DNA of 22,697 nucleotides, taken from Dehalococcoidia bacterium (GTDB taxonomy: Bacteria > Chloroflexota > Dehalococcoidia > GIF9 > AB-539-J10). Numbering within the stretch: the first letter of the stretch is position 1; each line of letters begins with the position of its first letter. Below, piece by piece: positions 7,945 to 15,430 of this stretch. Location of the stretch: contig SOJB01000030.1 in the NCBI GenBank assembly GCA_004376695.1, positions 1 to 22,697 on the forward strand. Reading direction: 5' to 3'. The notes beneath the pieces were generated by a model. The model was not told the origin of the DNA. It made no database searches and worked only from the letters and a program-made list of their open reading frames with translations. The position numbers were made by a program, and so were the translations under genes.

Positions 7945-8862
7945 TCAGGATGATAAGAACCTCTCTGCCAACACAGCGGCAGTAGCGCCATCCCCAGCAG
8001 CAGTTATCGCCTGTCTGGCTGAATTATGACGGACGTCTCCGGCGGCAAACACTCCCGGAATCCCCGTTTCCATCATCTCGTTGGTGATTATGTAGCCCCC
8101 TTCGTTCAAAGGCAGAACTCCCTGCCACGCAGCGCTATTGGGCACCGAGCCGATAGCGACAAAAACTCCCTTCAGCTCCAATACTGATATTCTAGCATCT
8201 TTGGTATTCTCTAGACTAATCTGTCTGACTACGCCATCGCCTTCAATTGCGGTGACAATGGTGTCCCAGATAAGCTCTATCTTTGGTTCAACAAGAGCTC
8301 TTTCTTGAATTATCCTGCTGGCTCGAAGCTGGTCACGACGGTGGATGACCTTGACGGAGGAGGCAAACCTGCTTAAGTAGAGAGCCTCGGTGATGGCAGC
8401 ATCGCCGCCGCCTACTACGGCTACCGCCTTATCCTTGAACAGAGGGCCGTCACAGGTGGCGCAATAGGAAACTCCCTTGCCTATGTATCTGTCCTCACCG
8501 GGCACGCCCAGCTTGCGGAATTGAGAGCCAGAAGCAACGATTATCGACTCAGCCGTAAGATCTCCTTCCCCGGTGCGGACCAGATGATTCCTCCGGCCCG
8601 GCACCACTCCGGTGACCTCGGCAAGTAAGGTCTCTAATCCATAGCTAGTGGCTTGCTCGTAGATGAGCTGTCCTAACTCAATGCCCGAAATACCCTTGGG
8701 AAAGCCCGGGTAGTTCTCCACGCGCTCAGCGTTGATTATCTGCCCGCCGAGTATCCCTCTTTCGACAAGCAAAGTGCTAAGCCTCGAGCGGGAGCAGTAC
8801 AGCCCGGCGGTGAGCCCTGCCGGTCCGCCACCGATGATGGTCACCTGGTAGTTCTTGTTCAC
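7945..8862 (-). CDS. trxB: Thioredoxin reductase (NAD(P)H, FAD)
   Basis: 305 residues from a GTG start; no earlier start fits. FAD-binding GGGPAG (11-16), redox-active C134-A-T-C137, nucleotide-binding GGGDAA (151-156), HRRDQLR (174-180, the arginines that favour NADPH) and the late FAD motif FAAGDVR are all present. It reduces thioredoxin in the cytosol. The gene is first in the operon leading to rplI and dnaB. The site before the GTG is weak (AAGG only two bases away), so translation may start inefficiently. Confidence 0.95.
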   Translation of the reverse strand: MNKNYQVTIIGGGPAGLTAGLYCSRSRLSTLLVERGILGGQIINAERVENYPGFPKGISGIELGQLIYEQATSYGLETLLAEVTGVVPGRRNHLVRTGEGDLTAESIIVASGSQFRKLGVPGEDRYIGKGVSYCATCDGPLFKDKAVAVVGGGDAAITEALYLSRFASSVKVIHRRDQLRASRIIQERALVEPKIELIWDTIVTAIEGDGVVRQISLENTKDARISVLELKGVFVAIGSVPNSAAWQGVLPLNEGGYIITNEMMETGIPGVFAAGDVRHNSARQAITAAGDGATAAVLAERFLSS

Positions 8863-8975
8863 GCCTTAATCTGCCGCAGCTCTCTTCCGGCATCGATACC
8901 GCTCTCCCTGCCCGGCCGGAGCCATACTGGCAGCAGAGAGTCAGGCAATCTCAATTAGGTCGGATGAGCACACTG

Positions 8976-8984
8976 ATTATACCA
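8976..8984 (-). promoter_or_regulatory. Extended -10 promoter for trxB-rplI-dnaB-dnaD-dnaC
   Basis: On the minus strand the sequence is TGGTATAAT: a perfect -10 box with the TGn extension. No good -35 is seen at 17-18 bases, which is normal for extended -10 promoters. It lies in the 155-base gap after the amidohydrolase gene and would give a leader of about 105 bases. Confidence 0.45.
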
Positions 8985-9017
8985 TCGACTTCTACCTCTG
9001 GGTCGGGAATGCTTCTT

Positions 9018-10178
9018 CTAGCTGCGATGGAACTCCTGTCTGATCTTATCAAGTGTCCCTGGCTGGAGGATATCAGCCACGGTCATAGCCATTGCCTTGG
9101 CCGCGTCCATCAAGCCTTTGTGTCCCGCCTCCGAGGCAGTTGCCGCGGCAAACTCCGGCGTATGTATCGATACGCCCGGCGAGGCTACAGCTATCGTGGG
9201 ATGTATGCTCGGCAGCAGTTGACTGACATTTCCCATATCGGTGCTGCCAAAGCCAAAACGGGGGTCGAAGGGCACTACCTGCCGCCCCAGCGACTCCAAA
9301 TTCTGACCGAATAATCGAGCCAGGGTTACATTGTTCTTCATCGGGGCATACGTCGTACCTCTCCAGCGATACTCCAGTCTTGCTCCACTCGCTATGGAAG
9401 CTCCTGTGAAGCAGTTCAAGATTCTGCCCTTCAACTCATCAAGGTACTCGTTCTCCGGCGCACGTATCAGGAACGTTGCAGCGCTGTGAGCAGGCACTAT
9501 GTTGGGTGCTTCCCCACCATCGGTGATTATGCCATGGACACGCGCCTCCTCTCTGATGTGCTGGCGCAACGAGTTTATGGAGGTAAAAGCTATGATCATA
9601 GCTTCCAGAGCGTTAATACCCTTATGAGGTTGACCGGCAGCGTGAGCTGGCAGGCCAAAGAATTCGACCTCCAGGGTGCTGCAGGCAAGTGCCTGTATGG
9701 TTACCATGTTCAGATTGTCAGGATGTATTATCATGGCCACATCTATTCCGTGAAAGGCTCCTGCTTTCACCATGTCTATCTTGCCACCCAAACCTTCCTC
9801 TCCGGGAGTGCCCACGACCAGAATACTGCCTCCTAACTGGTCAATGATGGATTTGCTGGCCACACCGGCACCGACGGCAGAAACGCCTATTATGTTATGC
9901 CCGCAGCCATGCCCGATTCCCGGTAAAGCATCATATTCGGCAAGCAAGGCAATTCTCGGACTCCCCTGGCCATACGTTGCCCGAAAGGCCGTAGCCAGGC
10001 CGGCAATGCCTCGTTCCACCTGAAATCCACACCCTTCAAGATAGCCGGTAAGCCAGGCCGACGCTTTCTCCTCCTCGAACCCCAACTCAGGGTTGTCATG
10101 GATGCTCAGGCTCAGCTGGATAAGCTGTCGTCTTTGCAGCTCGACAGCATCTTTTGCCTTCAGCTTTAGCTTTTCCAT
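9018..10178 (-). CDS. M20 family amidohydrolase/metallopeptidase (PM20D2/ACY1L2-like)
   Basis: 386 residues. Motifs: HDNPELGFEE (27-36), EYDALPGIGHGCGHN (81-95, metal-binding C92 and H94), TPGEEG (124-129, catalytic and metal-binding glutamates), H152, a dimerisation-domain motif PAHAAGQPHKGINALEA, and a late SIHTPEF histidine. The EYDALPGIGHGCGHN form is typical of the amidohydrolase group containing PM20D2 and AbgB, which cleave amide bonds of N-acyl amino acids or dipeptides. No signal peptide is visible, so it is probably cytosolic. GGAGG lies 14 bases upstream of the ATG and a closer GGAG touches it. The exact substrate cannot be told. Confidence 0.9.
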   Translation of the reverse strand: MEKLKLKAKDAVELQRRQLIQLSLSIHDNPELGFEEEKASAWLTGYLEGCGFQVERGIAGLATAFRATYGQGSPRIALLAEYDALPGIGHGCGHNIIGVSAVGAGVASKSIIDQLGGSILVVGTPGEEGLGGKIDMVKAGAFHGIDVAMIIHPDNLNMVTIQALACSTLEVEFFGLPAHAAGQPHKGINALEAMIIAFTSINSLRQHIREEARVHGIITDGGEAPNIVPAHSAATFLIRAPENEYLDELKGRILNCFTGASIASGARLEYRWRGTTYAPMKNNVTLARLFGQNLESLGRQVVPFDPRFGFGSTDMGNVSQLLPSIHPTIAVASPGVSIHTPEFAAATASEAGHKGLMDAAKAMAMTVADILQPGTLDKIRQEFHRS

Positions 10179-10187
10179 CTCCGATAC

Positions 10188-10216
10188 TTGAACCTCCTGC
10201 CAATAGCTATTATACT
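10188..10216 (+). promoter_or_regulatory. Promoter for DUF177-rpmF-fabD-nusB operon, overlapping a divergent -10 box
   Basis: TTGAAC at 10188-10193 and TATACT at 10211-10216 with 17 bases between. On the opposite strand 10209-10214 reads TATAAT, a -10 candidate for the amidohydrolase gene. The two -10 boxes overlap by four bases, so RNA polymerase could hardly occupy both at once. No strong -35 was found for the minus-strand one. Confidence 0.5.
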
Positions 10217-10285
10217 TGGTACCTGGTTCGAATTTCCAGTCTCAGACAAATGGAGAGGATTGAGGGCGAGCTTCTCAGGACTCCA

Positions 10286-10714
10286 GTGAATGTGGCTCAA
10301 CTGCTGAAAGAGCCCGTCGGCTCCAGTCGGAGCTATGTCATAGATGCGACAATTCATGAGGAAGTTGAAGGTCCTGTGAAAGGAAGCGTGAAGCTGATTC
10401 ATACCAGTCGGGGCATTCTGGTTCAAGGCACATTAGCCGTTGAGGTAGAACTCGCATGTAGCCGCTGCCTCAACACATTCTCACACCATCTAGATTTCAC
10501 TGCTGAGGAGGAGTTTCTTCCCACAATCGACGTATGTAGTGGTCTGCCACTATCGTTAGAGGAGAAGTCGGATGAGTTTACCATTGACAGGAAGAACATA
10601 CTTGACCTGGGCGAGCTAATACGGCAATATACTCTGTTGAATCTGCCCATGAAACCATTGTGTCGTCCTGATTGCTCAGGAACAAAGGAGACGAATTCAT
10701 ATGGCGTTACCTAA
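10286..10714 (+). CDS. DUF177 (YceD-like) protein
   Basis: 142 residues from GTG 10286, which has AGGA five bases upstream and places the family's opening NVAQLLKEPVGSSRSY at the N-terminus. An ATG at 10250 would add 12 residues. Later landmarks are VEVELACSRCLNTF with a CxxC, a D/E-rich middle, LGELIRQYTLLNLPMKPLC and CRPDCSG. Relatives such as YceD sit next to rpmF in many bacteria and are linked to 23S rRNA/large-subunit biogenesis. Here too the stop overlaps the rpmF start by 14 bases, so the two are translationally coupled. Confidence 0.88.
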   Translation: MNVAQLLKEPVGSSRSYVIDATIHEEVEGPVKGSVKLIHTSRGILVQGTLAVEVELACSRCLNTFSHHLDFTAEEEFLPTIDVCSGLPLSLEEKSDEFTIDRKNILDLGELIRQYTLLNLPMKPLCRPDCSGTKETNSYGVT

Positions 10715-10892
10715 GAAGAAAACCTCTAAGTCACGACAGGGGATGAGGCGCAGCCACCTTCAGCTGACTTCGCCTGCTGTCGATGCGTGCCCGCATTGCC
10801 ACAGCCCCAAGTTATCTCACCGTGTTTGTCTTAACTGCGGCTGGTACGGTGACAGAGAGGCGATTGAGGTCAAGCCCCCCAAGAAGAAGTAA
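10701..10892 (+). CDS. rpmF: 50S ribosomal protein L32
   Basis: 63 residues with the L32 start MALPKKKTSKSRQGMRRSH and a zinc-binding form, C30-x2-C33 and C43-x2-C46. Usual length. GGAG ends nine bases before the ATG, inside the end of the DUF177 gene. It is followed after six bases by fabD; the plsX and fabH genes that lie between rpmF and fabD in many bacteria are absent. Confidence 0.97.
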   Translation: MALPKKKTSKSRQGMRRSHLQLTSPAVDACPHCHSPKLSHRVCLNCGWYGDREAIEVKPPKKK

Positions 10893-10898
10893 AGCAGG

Positions 10899-11849
10899 AT
10901 GGCCGAGTTATCAAGGGCAGCTTATGTTTTCCCGGGGCAGGGCTCACAAAGCACCGGCATGGGCCAGGACCTATATGACCGCTATCCTTCAGCCAGGGCA
11001 GTCTTTGATGAAGCTGATGCTTCCTTGGGCTTTTCTCTCTCCCGTTTATGCTTCGAAGGTCCGGCGGATGAACTAACAAAGACGCACAACGTGCAGCCAG
11101 CGATACTGGTCGTCAGCGTTGCCTGCCTTAAAGCTCTTGAAGAGACGGCCATAGCTGATTTCCCTTCTCCCGCCTTTGTTGCCGGTCACAGTTCGGGAGA
11201 GTACACCGCTCTTGTTGTCGCAGGTGTGCTCAGTGTGACCGACGCCGTCTTGCTTGTCAGGGAAAGAGGCAGGCTAATGTATGAAGCCGGGCTGAAACGC
11301 CCCGGGAGCATGCTGGCTGTAATAGGTCTCGATGAAGAAACAGTGAAAGACATAAGCATCCACTGCGAAGCCGAAATCTCCAATATGAACTGCCCCGGGC
11401 AGATCGTGCTCAGTGGTACCACCCAGGCCCTGGCCGAGGCCGACAAACTGGCGAAGGCAAGAGGTGCTCGTGCTCTTGTTCCTCTGAAGGTTAGCGGGGC
11501 TTTTCATTCCGTCTTGATGGAGCCAGTCATAGCTGAATTCAGTGACATCGTGTCCAGCTTCAGGTTTCAGCCACCAGTCATTCCCGTAATATCCAATGTG
11601 ACCGCCCGACCGTTGACAGACATCGACTCCGTAAGAGAAGAACTGGTGAAGCAACTTCGTAATTGCATCCGGTGGCAAGGGTCGGTGGAGTATATGATGC
11701 ATAATGGCGTAACCACCTTCTATGAGATAGGTCCCGGGAGAGTGCTCAGCAGCCTGATCAGGCGCATCAACTCAGACCTCCAGACCGTCAATGTATCAGG
11801 AGTTGAGGATATAGCGCAGCTAGCATGTGAAGAGGGACCAACTGGCTAA
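10899..11849 (+). CDS. fabD: Malonyl-CoA:ACP transacylase
   Basis: 316 residues. FPGQGSQSTGMG (11-22), catalytic serine in GHSSGEY (96-102, S98; the commoner form is GHSLGE), RERGRLM (121-127), and the second catalytic residue in GAFHS (H203) are present. The enzyme moves malonyl from CoA to acyl carrier protein for fatty-acid synthesis. It begins six bases after rpmF, and its TAA shares an A with the nusB ATG. No acpP or other fab genes follow, so this pathway is split in this genome. Confidence 0.95.
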   Translation: MAELSRAAYVFPGQGSQSTGMGQDLYDRYPSARAVFDEADASLGFSLSRLCFEGPADELTKTHNVQPAILVVSVACLKALEETAIADFPSPAFVAGHSSGEYTALVVAGVLSVTDAVLLVRERGRLMYEAGLKRPGSMLAVIGLDEETVKDISIHCEAEISNMNCPGQIVLSGTTQALAEADKLAKARGARALVPLKVSGAFHSVLMEPVIAEFSDIVSSFRFQPPVIPVISNVTARPLTDIDSVREELVKQLRNCIRWQGSVEYMMHNGVTTFYEIGPGRVLSSLIRRINSDLQTVNVSGVEDIAQLACEEGPTG

Positions 11850-12277
11850 TGACCGGCATCAGGCGAAAGGCAAGAATCGCTGCTCTCCAGGCACTCTATG
11901 AGCTTGATTGCACCAAGCACAAGCCAGAGGAAGCCTTAGCCCATCTGACCATAGAGGAGAAGTTGCCTCAACAGGCGCTCAGCTACAGCGAAGAGCTTGT
12001 CAGAGCAGTGCTCCAGCATAAACCTGAGATTGATGCCCTTATCAAGAAATCTGCCTCTACCTTTCCCGCGGAACACATGTCCATCATCGACAGGAGCATT
12101 CTGCGACTGGCTCTTTCTGAGATTCTATTCCACGATAGAACCCCAGTTGACAAGACTCCGTTCAAGGTGGCCATAAATGAGGCCATAGAGTTGGCCAAGG
12201 AATTCGGAAGCGATTCTTCGCCCCGGTTAATTAACGGAGTATTGGGGGCAATAACGACCGAACGTGGCCTGGGATAA
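11849..12277 (+). CDS. nusB: Transcription antitermination factor NusB
   Basis: 142 residues, all helical. Family marks are RRKARIAALQALYELD (5-20), then FPAEHMSIIDRSILRLALSEIL (70-91, in parts) and KVAINEAIELAKEFGSDSSPRLINGVLGAI near the end. NusB with NusE binds boxA RNA in rRNA operons. Start overlaps the fabD stop by one base and stop overlaps the next start by one base, indicating coupled translation. Confidence 0.95.
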   Translation: MTGIRRKARIAALQALYELDCTKHKPEEALAHLTIEEKLPQQALSYSEELVRAVLQHKPEIDALIKKSASTFPAEHMSIIDRSILRLALSEILFHDRTPVDKTPFKVAINEAIELAKEFGSDSSPRLINGVLGAITTERGLG

Positions 12278-12918
12278 TGACAATCGTAACCGAAGATGAT
12301 GCAATCCGGATTGTGAGGCTTGAGCTGGGCCCCTTTGGAACCAATTCCTACATTGTAACCTGTCGAAAAACACAAGACAGCGCGCTGATAGATGCGCCCG
12401 CGGAGGCATCCATCATCGTAGACACATTAAGGAATACCACGCCCCGGTTTATATTGCTGACCCACAGTCACTTCGATCATATCGCTGCCCTTGCCCAACT
12501 ACGGGCTGAGCTGAAGATTCCCCTGGCCGCCCATGCATCAGACGCTGCAAACCTAGAGTCGCCACCAGAGACGTTGTTGAGTGACGGCGATACATTATCG
12601 CTGGGTGACCTCACATTTGCCGTTCTTCATACACCGGGGCACACCCCAGGCAGTCTATGCTTCAGGGTCGGTCGCTACCTGATATCAGGCGATACCATTT
12701 TCCCGGGTGGGCCGGGCAGGACAAGCTCTCCAGCTGCCTTTGAACAGATAGTCAAATCTACAGCGGAGAAGATTCTTGTACTGCCGGACGATACTCTGGT
12801 GTACCCTGGTCATGGTGATGCCACCGTGCTAAAGAAGGAAAAGGACGAGTATGCCATATTCAACTCGCGGCGTCATGATCCCCGACTGTGTGGCGATGTA
12901 CTCTGGCTTTCAACTTAG
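12277..12918 (+). CDS. Metallo-beta-lactamase fold hydrolase (glyoxalase II-like)
   Basis: 213 residues. Metal ligands: THSHFDH (62-68), HTPGH (118-122), SGDTIF (D139) and YPGHGDAT (H179). The GPFGTNSYIV opening (18-27) is typical of small GloB-like hydrolases, which cleave thioesters such as S-lactoylglutathione analogues, but many members have other substrates. It lacks the long C-terminal domain of true glyoxalase II. It is the last gene of the DUF177-rpmF-fabD-nusB run, coupled to nusB by a one-base overlap. Confidence 0.9.
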   Translation: MTIVTEDDAIRIVRLELGPFGTNSYIVTCRKTQDSALIDAPAEASIIVDTLRNTTPRFILLTHSHFDHIAALAQLRAELKIPLAAHASDAANLESPPETLLSDGDTLSLGDLTFAVLHTPGHTPGSLCFRVGRYLISGDTIFPGGPGRTSSPAAFEQIVKSTAEKILVLPDDTLVYPGHGDATVLKKEKDEYAIFNSRRHDPRLCGDVLWLST

Positions 12919-12929
12919 TCAGTACCGGT

Positions 12930-13028
12930 AAGTGTCCACGGACAACGAGCGAAGCGGATTCCTCACGAGGTGTCCATGAGTTCATTGACGTCTTCGTCCG
13001 TCCCGATACTTTCCGGCAATGGACACTT
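12930..13028. repeat. GTGTCCA repeats, two direct and one inverted
   Basis: GTGTCCA occurs at 12932-12938 and 12970-12976 on the plus strand and on the minus strand at 13020-13026. The outer two extend to a 9-base inverted pair, AAGTGTCCA (12930-12938) and TGGACACTT (13020-13028). This fills the gap between the hydrolase gene and the promoter of the next operon. It could be an operator set or the ends of a roughly 100-base mobile remnant; nothing else decides. Confidence 0.35.
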
Positions 13029-13114
13029 CCTCGCTTACGAAGAGGCATTCTCTACTTCTACTCGCTCCTCATCAGATTTCTATACACGACCTTGCTGCAG
13101 GTTGCCCTCAGCTT

Positions 13115-13143
13115 TTGACAGGACCTCTGTGACTAACTAAACT
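13115..13143 (+). promoter_or_regulatory. Promoter for the PLP enzyme/oxoprolinase island
   Basis: TTGACA (13115-13120, perfect) and TAAACT (13138-13143) with a 17-base spacer. A start near 13150 leaves a leader of only about 12 bases before the ATG at 13162, whose ribosome site (GGGA) is weak. Confidence 0.5.
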
Positions 13144-13161
13144 AATGACATAAGCGGGAAA

Positions 13162-14481
13162 ATGGCTGTCATCGACGAATTCGTCAAATCGCATCCGAAA
13201 TCAAGAGAGTTACACGAAAGGGCGCTGAACCACTTCGCGGCTAAAGGGGTCACCCACGTCGGTCGTATCTGGGATCCCTTCGGTCCTTATATGACTCACG
13301 CTCAAGGCTCAAGGATTTGGGACGTAGATGGGCATGAATACATCGAGTTTCGAAACGGGCACGGCGCCCTGATACTGGGCCACGGCCACCCGGCTGTAGT
13401 GAAGGCAATACATGACCAGGCAATCAAGGGAACCCTTTATAGCGCCTCCCACGAACTGGAAATAGAGTGGGCGGACCTGATAAAGAGCATGGTGCCAACC
13501 GCAGAGAGGGTGGAGTTTTTCGCGTGCGGGCAGGAAGCAAACATGATGGGGATAAGACTTGCCCGGGCTTTTACCGGTAGAACAAGAATCCTCAAGTTCG
13601 AAGAGAACTTCCATGGTTGGGCCGACCAGTTAGTAGCTCCTCGTGCGCCCGGCGCCGTTAACGCGGAGATCAAGGTAATACCCATGCGTGACCTCAGAAT
13701 ACTGGAAGAGGAGTTGGCCACCGGGCGATATGCCATAGTCCTCACCGAGGGCGGTGGTGCCCACATGGCAGGCCAGGTTCCCTGGGAACCTGATTTCATT
13801 CGGGCGGTGGGCCCCTTGGCCAGGAAGTACGGCACCGTCTGGCTTCTGGACGAGGTGGTCACCGGCTTCCGTGATGGCCCAGCTGGCTGGGGTGGCTTCA
13901 TGAGGTTAGAGCCGGACTTGACTACTTTCGGTAAGAGCGTGGCGGGCGGAATGCCGGCCGGGGTCTTAACCGGTCGGGCCGACATCATGGGGATGTTAGC
14001 GCCCAAGCCTCCTCCCGAAAGCTGGATTTCTCACTCCGGAACCTGGAATGCCATGCCTATCGTGTGTGCTGCCGGCATTGCTGCCTGCAAGCTCCTCAAG
14101 GACGGTTCCGTTCAGAAGCAGGTCAACGAAATGGGAGCTTGCTTGCGGCAGACTGGTAATAGGGCACTGCAAGAATCGGGCTATAACTGGCGTCTCTACG
14201 GTCGGTCTATTATCCATACCTACTTCGGCGCGCTTGACTTCGAAGTGGACGATGCCGGCAATCCGCCCACCAGGGACATCAAGAAGATGCTGGCCGGGAG
14301 CGAGGAGAAGCACAAACTGGGCCTGTACCTTCTTCATCATGGGATCCACACGCACCAGGGGAGAATGCTCATACTGTCAGTGGCTCACACGAAAGATGAT
14401 ATCGAGAAGACAGTCGACGCCCTGGTCAAGGCTATACGTGATGCCGTGGCTGACGATGCTATCGGAGGATTACCGGCATAG
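13162..14481 (+). CDS. Class III PLP-dependent aminotransferase/aminomutase/racemase-like enzyme (GSA-AT-like)
   Basis: 439 residues, fold type I. IWDVDGHEYIEFRNGHGALILGHGHP-type N-terminal motif (52-77), FFACGQEANMMGIRLAR (119-135, phosphate binding; most relatives read SGTEA), FHGW (150-153), LLDEVVTGFR (228-237, D230 binds the pyridine nitrogen) and the Schiff-base lysine K258 in FGKSVAGGMPAG. It resembles glutamate-1-semialdehyde aminomutase but lacks HemL's usual wording, and it lies with oxoprolinase and D-glutamate cyclase genes rather than haem genes. The same superfamily includes amino-acid and lactam racemases, so a racemase or aminotransferase acting on glutamate-like compounds is plausible. 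The precise reaction is unknown. Confidence 0.85.
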   Translation: MAVIDEFVKSHPKSRELHERALNHFAAKGVTHVGRIWDPFGPYMTHAQGSRIWDVDGHEYIEFRNGHGALILGHGHPAVVKAIHDQAIKGTLYSASHELEIEWADLIKSMVPTAERVEFFACGQEANMMGIRLARAFTGRTRILKFEENFHGWADQLVAPRAPGAVNAEIKVIPMRDLRILEEELATGRYAIVLTEGGGAHMAGQVPWEPDFIRAVGPLARKYGTVWLLDEVVTGFRDGPAGWGGFMRLEPDLTTFGKSVAGGMPAGVLTGRADIMGMLAPKPPPESWISHSGTWNAMPIVCAAGIAACKLLKDGSVQKQVNEMGACLRQTGNRALQESGYNWRLYGRSIIHTYFGALDFEVDDAGNPPTRDIKKMLAGSEEKHKLGLYLLHHGIHTHQGRMLILSVAHTKDDIEKTVDALVKAIRDAVADDAIGGLPA

Positions 14482-14533
14482 ACATGCTCAGGCTGCCCTA
14501 TTGTCGATGGAGGTACGGTGTAGTATTATACCA

Positions 14534-15367
14534 ATGCTGCAACAAAGCAACAGGGAGACAAGGAGAGGCTATACTCTGAACGACCTTATGTCTGGAAGCC
14601 CTGAGGAAGTAAGGGCGCTCATTCGACGAGGGGAACTAACCCGGCCCACCGCAGGTTTGGCCCCGGGCTATGCCCAGGCGAATCTAGTCGTACTCCCTGA
14701 AGACCTGGCCTTCGACTTCTTCCTCTTCTGTCAGCGCAATCCTGGACCGTGCCCGGTTCTCGAAGTGGTGGAATCGGGGAGATACGAACCATCCCTGACG
14801 GCCCGAGGGGCAGACCTCAGAGTAGACATTCCCTTATACAGAATTTACCGAGATGGCGAACTGGTGGCAGAGGAGAGAGATGTCACTGGTTACTGGGATG
14901 ATGATTTGGTGTGTTTTCTACTCGGTTGCAGTTTTACCTTCGACGCAGCCCTGATAAGAGCCGGGATACGCCTGCGGCATATCGAGCAGGGTAAGAACGT
15001 GGCCATGTACGTGACCAGCATTGAGGCCAGGCCAGCGGGTATGTTCTCGGGGCCCATCGTTGTGAGCATGAGACCCATTCACGAGCCAAAGGTGGTAAGA
15101 TGCGTTCAGATAACGTCGCGGTTTCCCATGGCCCACGGCGCTCCCCTGCACATAGGCAATCCGGCGAAGATGGGTATTAGGAACATTGAGCATCCGGATT
15201 ATGGTGATTATGTGGAAATCAAGGAGGACGAGGTTCCCGTGTTCTGGGCCTGCGGTGTTACCGCCCAGGCCGCAGCGCTGAGATCCAGGCCGCGGTTGAT
15301 GATAACTCATTCACCCGGGCACATGTTCATTACCGATGTTCGGGATGAAGAACTGGCTGCTTCATAA
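14534..15367 (+). CDS. DUF1445 family protein (YcsI/putative hydro-lyase; DGLUCY N-terminal-like)
   Basis: 277 residues from ATG 14534. Landmarks: LTRPTAGLAPGYAQANLVVLP, AFDFFLFCQRNPGPCPVLEV, ADLRVDIPLYRIYRDGE, DDLVCFLLGCSFTFDAALI, VVSMRPI, then ITHSPGHMFITD at the end. This is full-length DUF1445. Bacillus subtilis ycsI belongs to this family and sits between ycsF (pxpA) and kipI/kipA (pxpBC), as here. In mammals the domain is fused to DUF4392 in D-glutamate cyclase. The start is uncertain: 14507 and 14588 are alternatives, and AAGGAGAGG (14560-14568) stands seven bases before an in-frame CTG at 14576. No ATG has a well-spaced site. Confidence 0.88.
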   Translation: MLQQSNRETRRGYTLNDLMSGSPEEVRALIRRGELTRPTAGLAPGYAQANLVVLPEDLAFDFFLFCQRNPGPCPVLEVVESGRYEPSLTARGADLRVDIPLYRIYRDGELVAEERDVTGYWDDDLVCFLLGCSFTFDAALIRAGIRLRHIEQGKNVAMYVTSIEARPAGMFSGPIVVSMRPIHEPKVVRCVQITSRFPMAHGAPLHIGNPAKMGIRNIEHPDYGDYVEIKEDEVPVFWACGVTAQAAALRSRPRLMITHSPGHMFITDVRDEELAAS

Positions 15368-15430
15368 CGGGCAGCCCGCGCAGAACCGTGCCACTCAATC
15401 TCGCTGCCTGTCCTCCGAGGGAGGAGCCTG

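Noticed and set aside
12888..13118. 76-residue plus-strand frame after the hydrolase gene
   Set aside because: It begins inside the hydrolase gene and crosses the GTGTCCA repeats without coding signals.
13162..14481. Calling the PLP enzyme HemL (glutamate-1-semialdehyde aminomutase)
   Set aside because: Key loops differ from HemL and no haem-synthesis gene is adjacent; the oxoprolinase context points elsewhere.
14048..14533. N-terminal extension of the DUF1445 frame
   Set aside because: The extra 160 residues run through the end of the PLP enzyme gene in another frame and are unlike the family.
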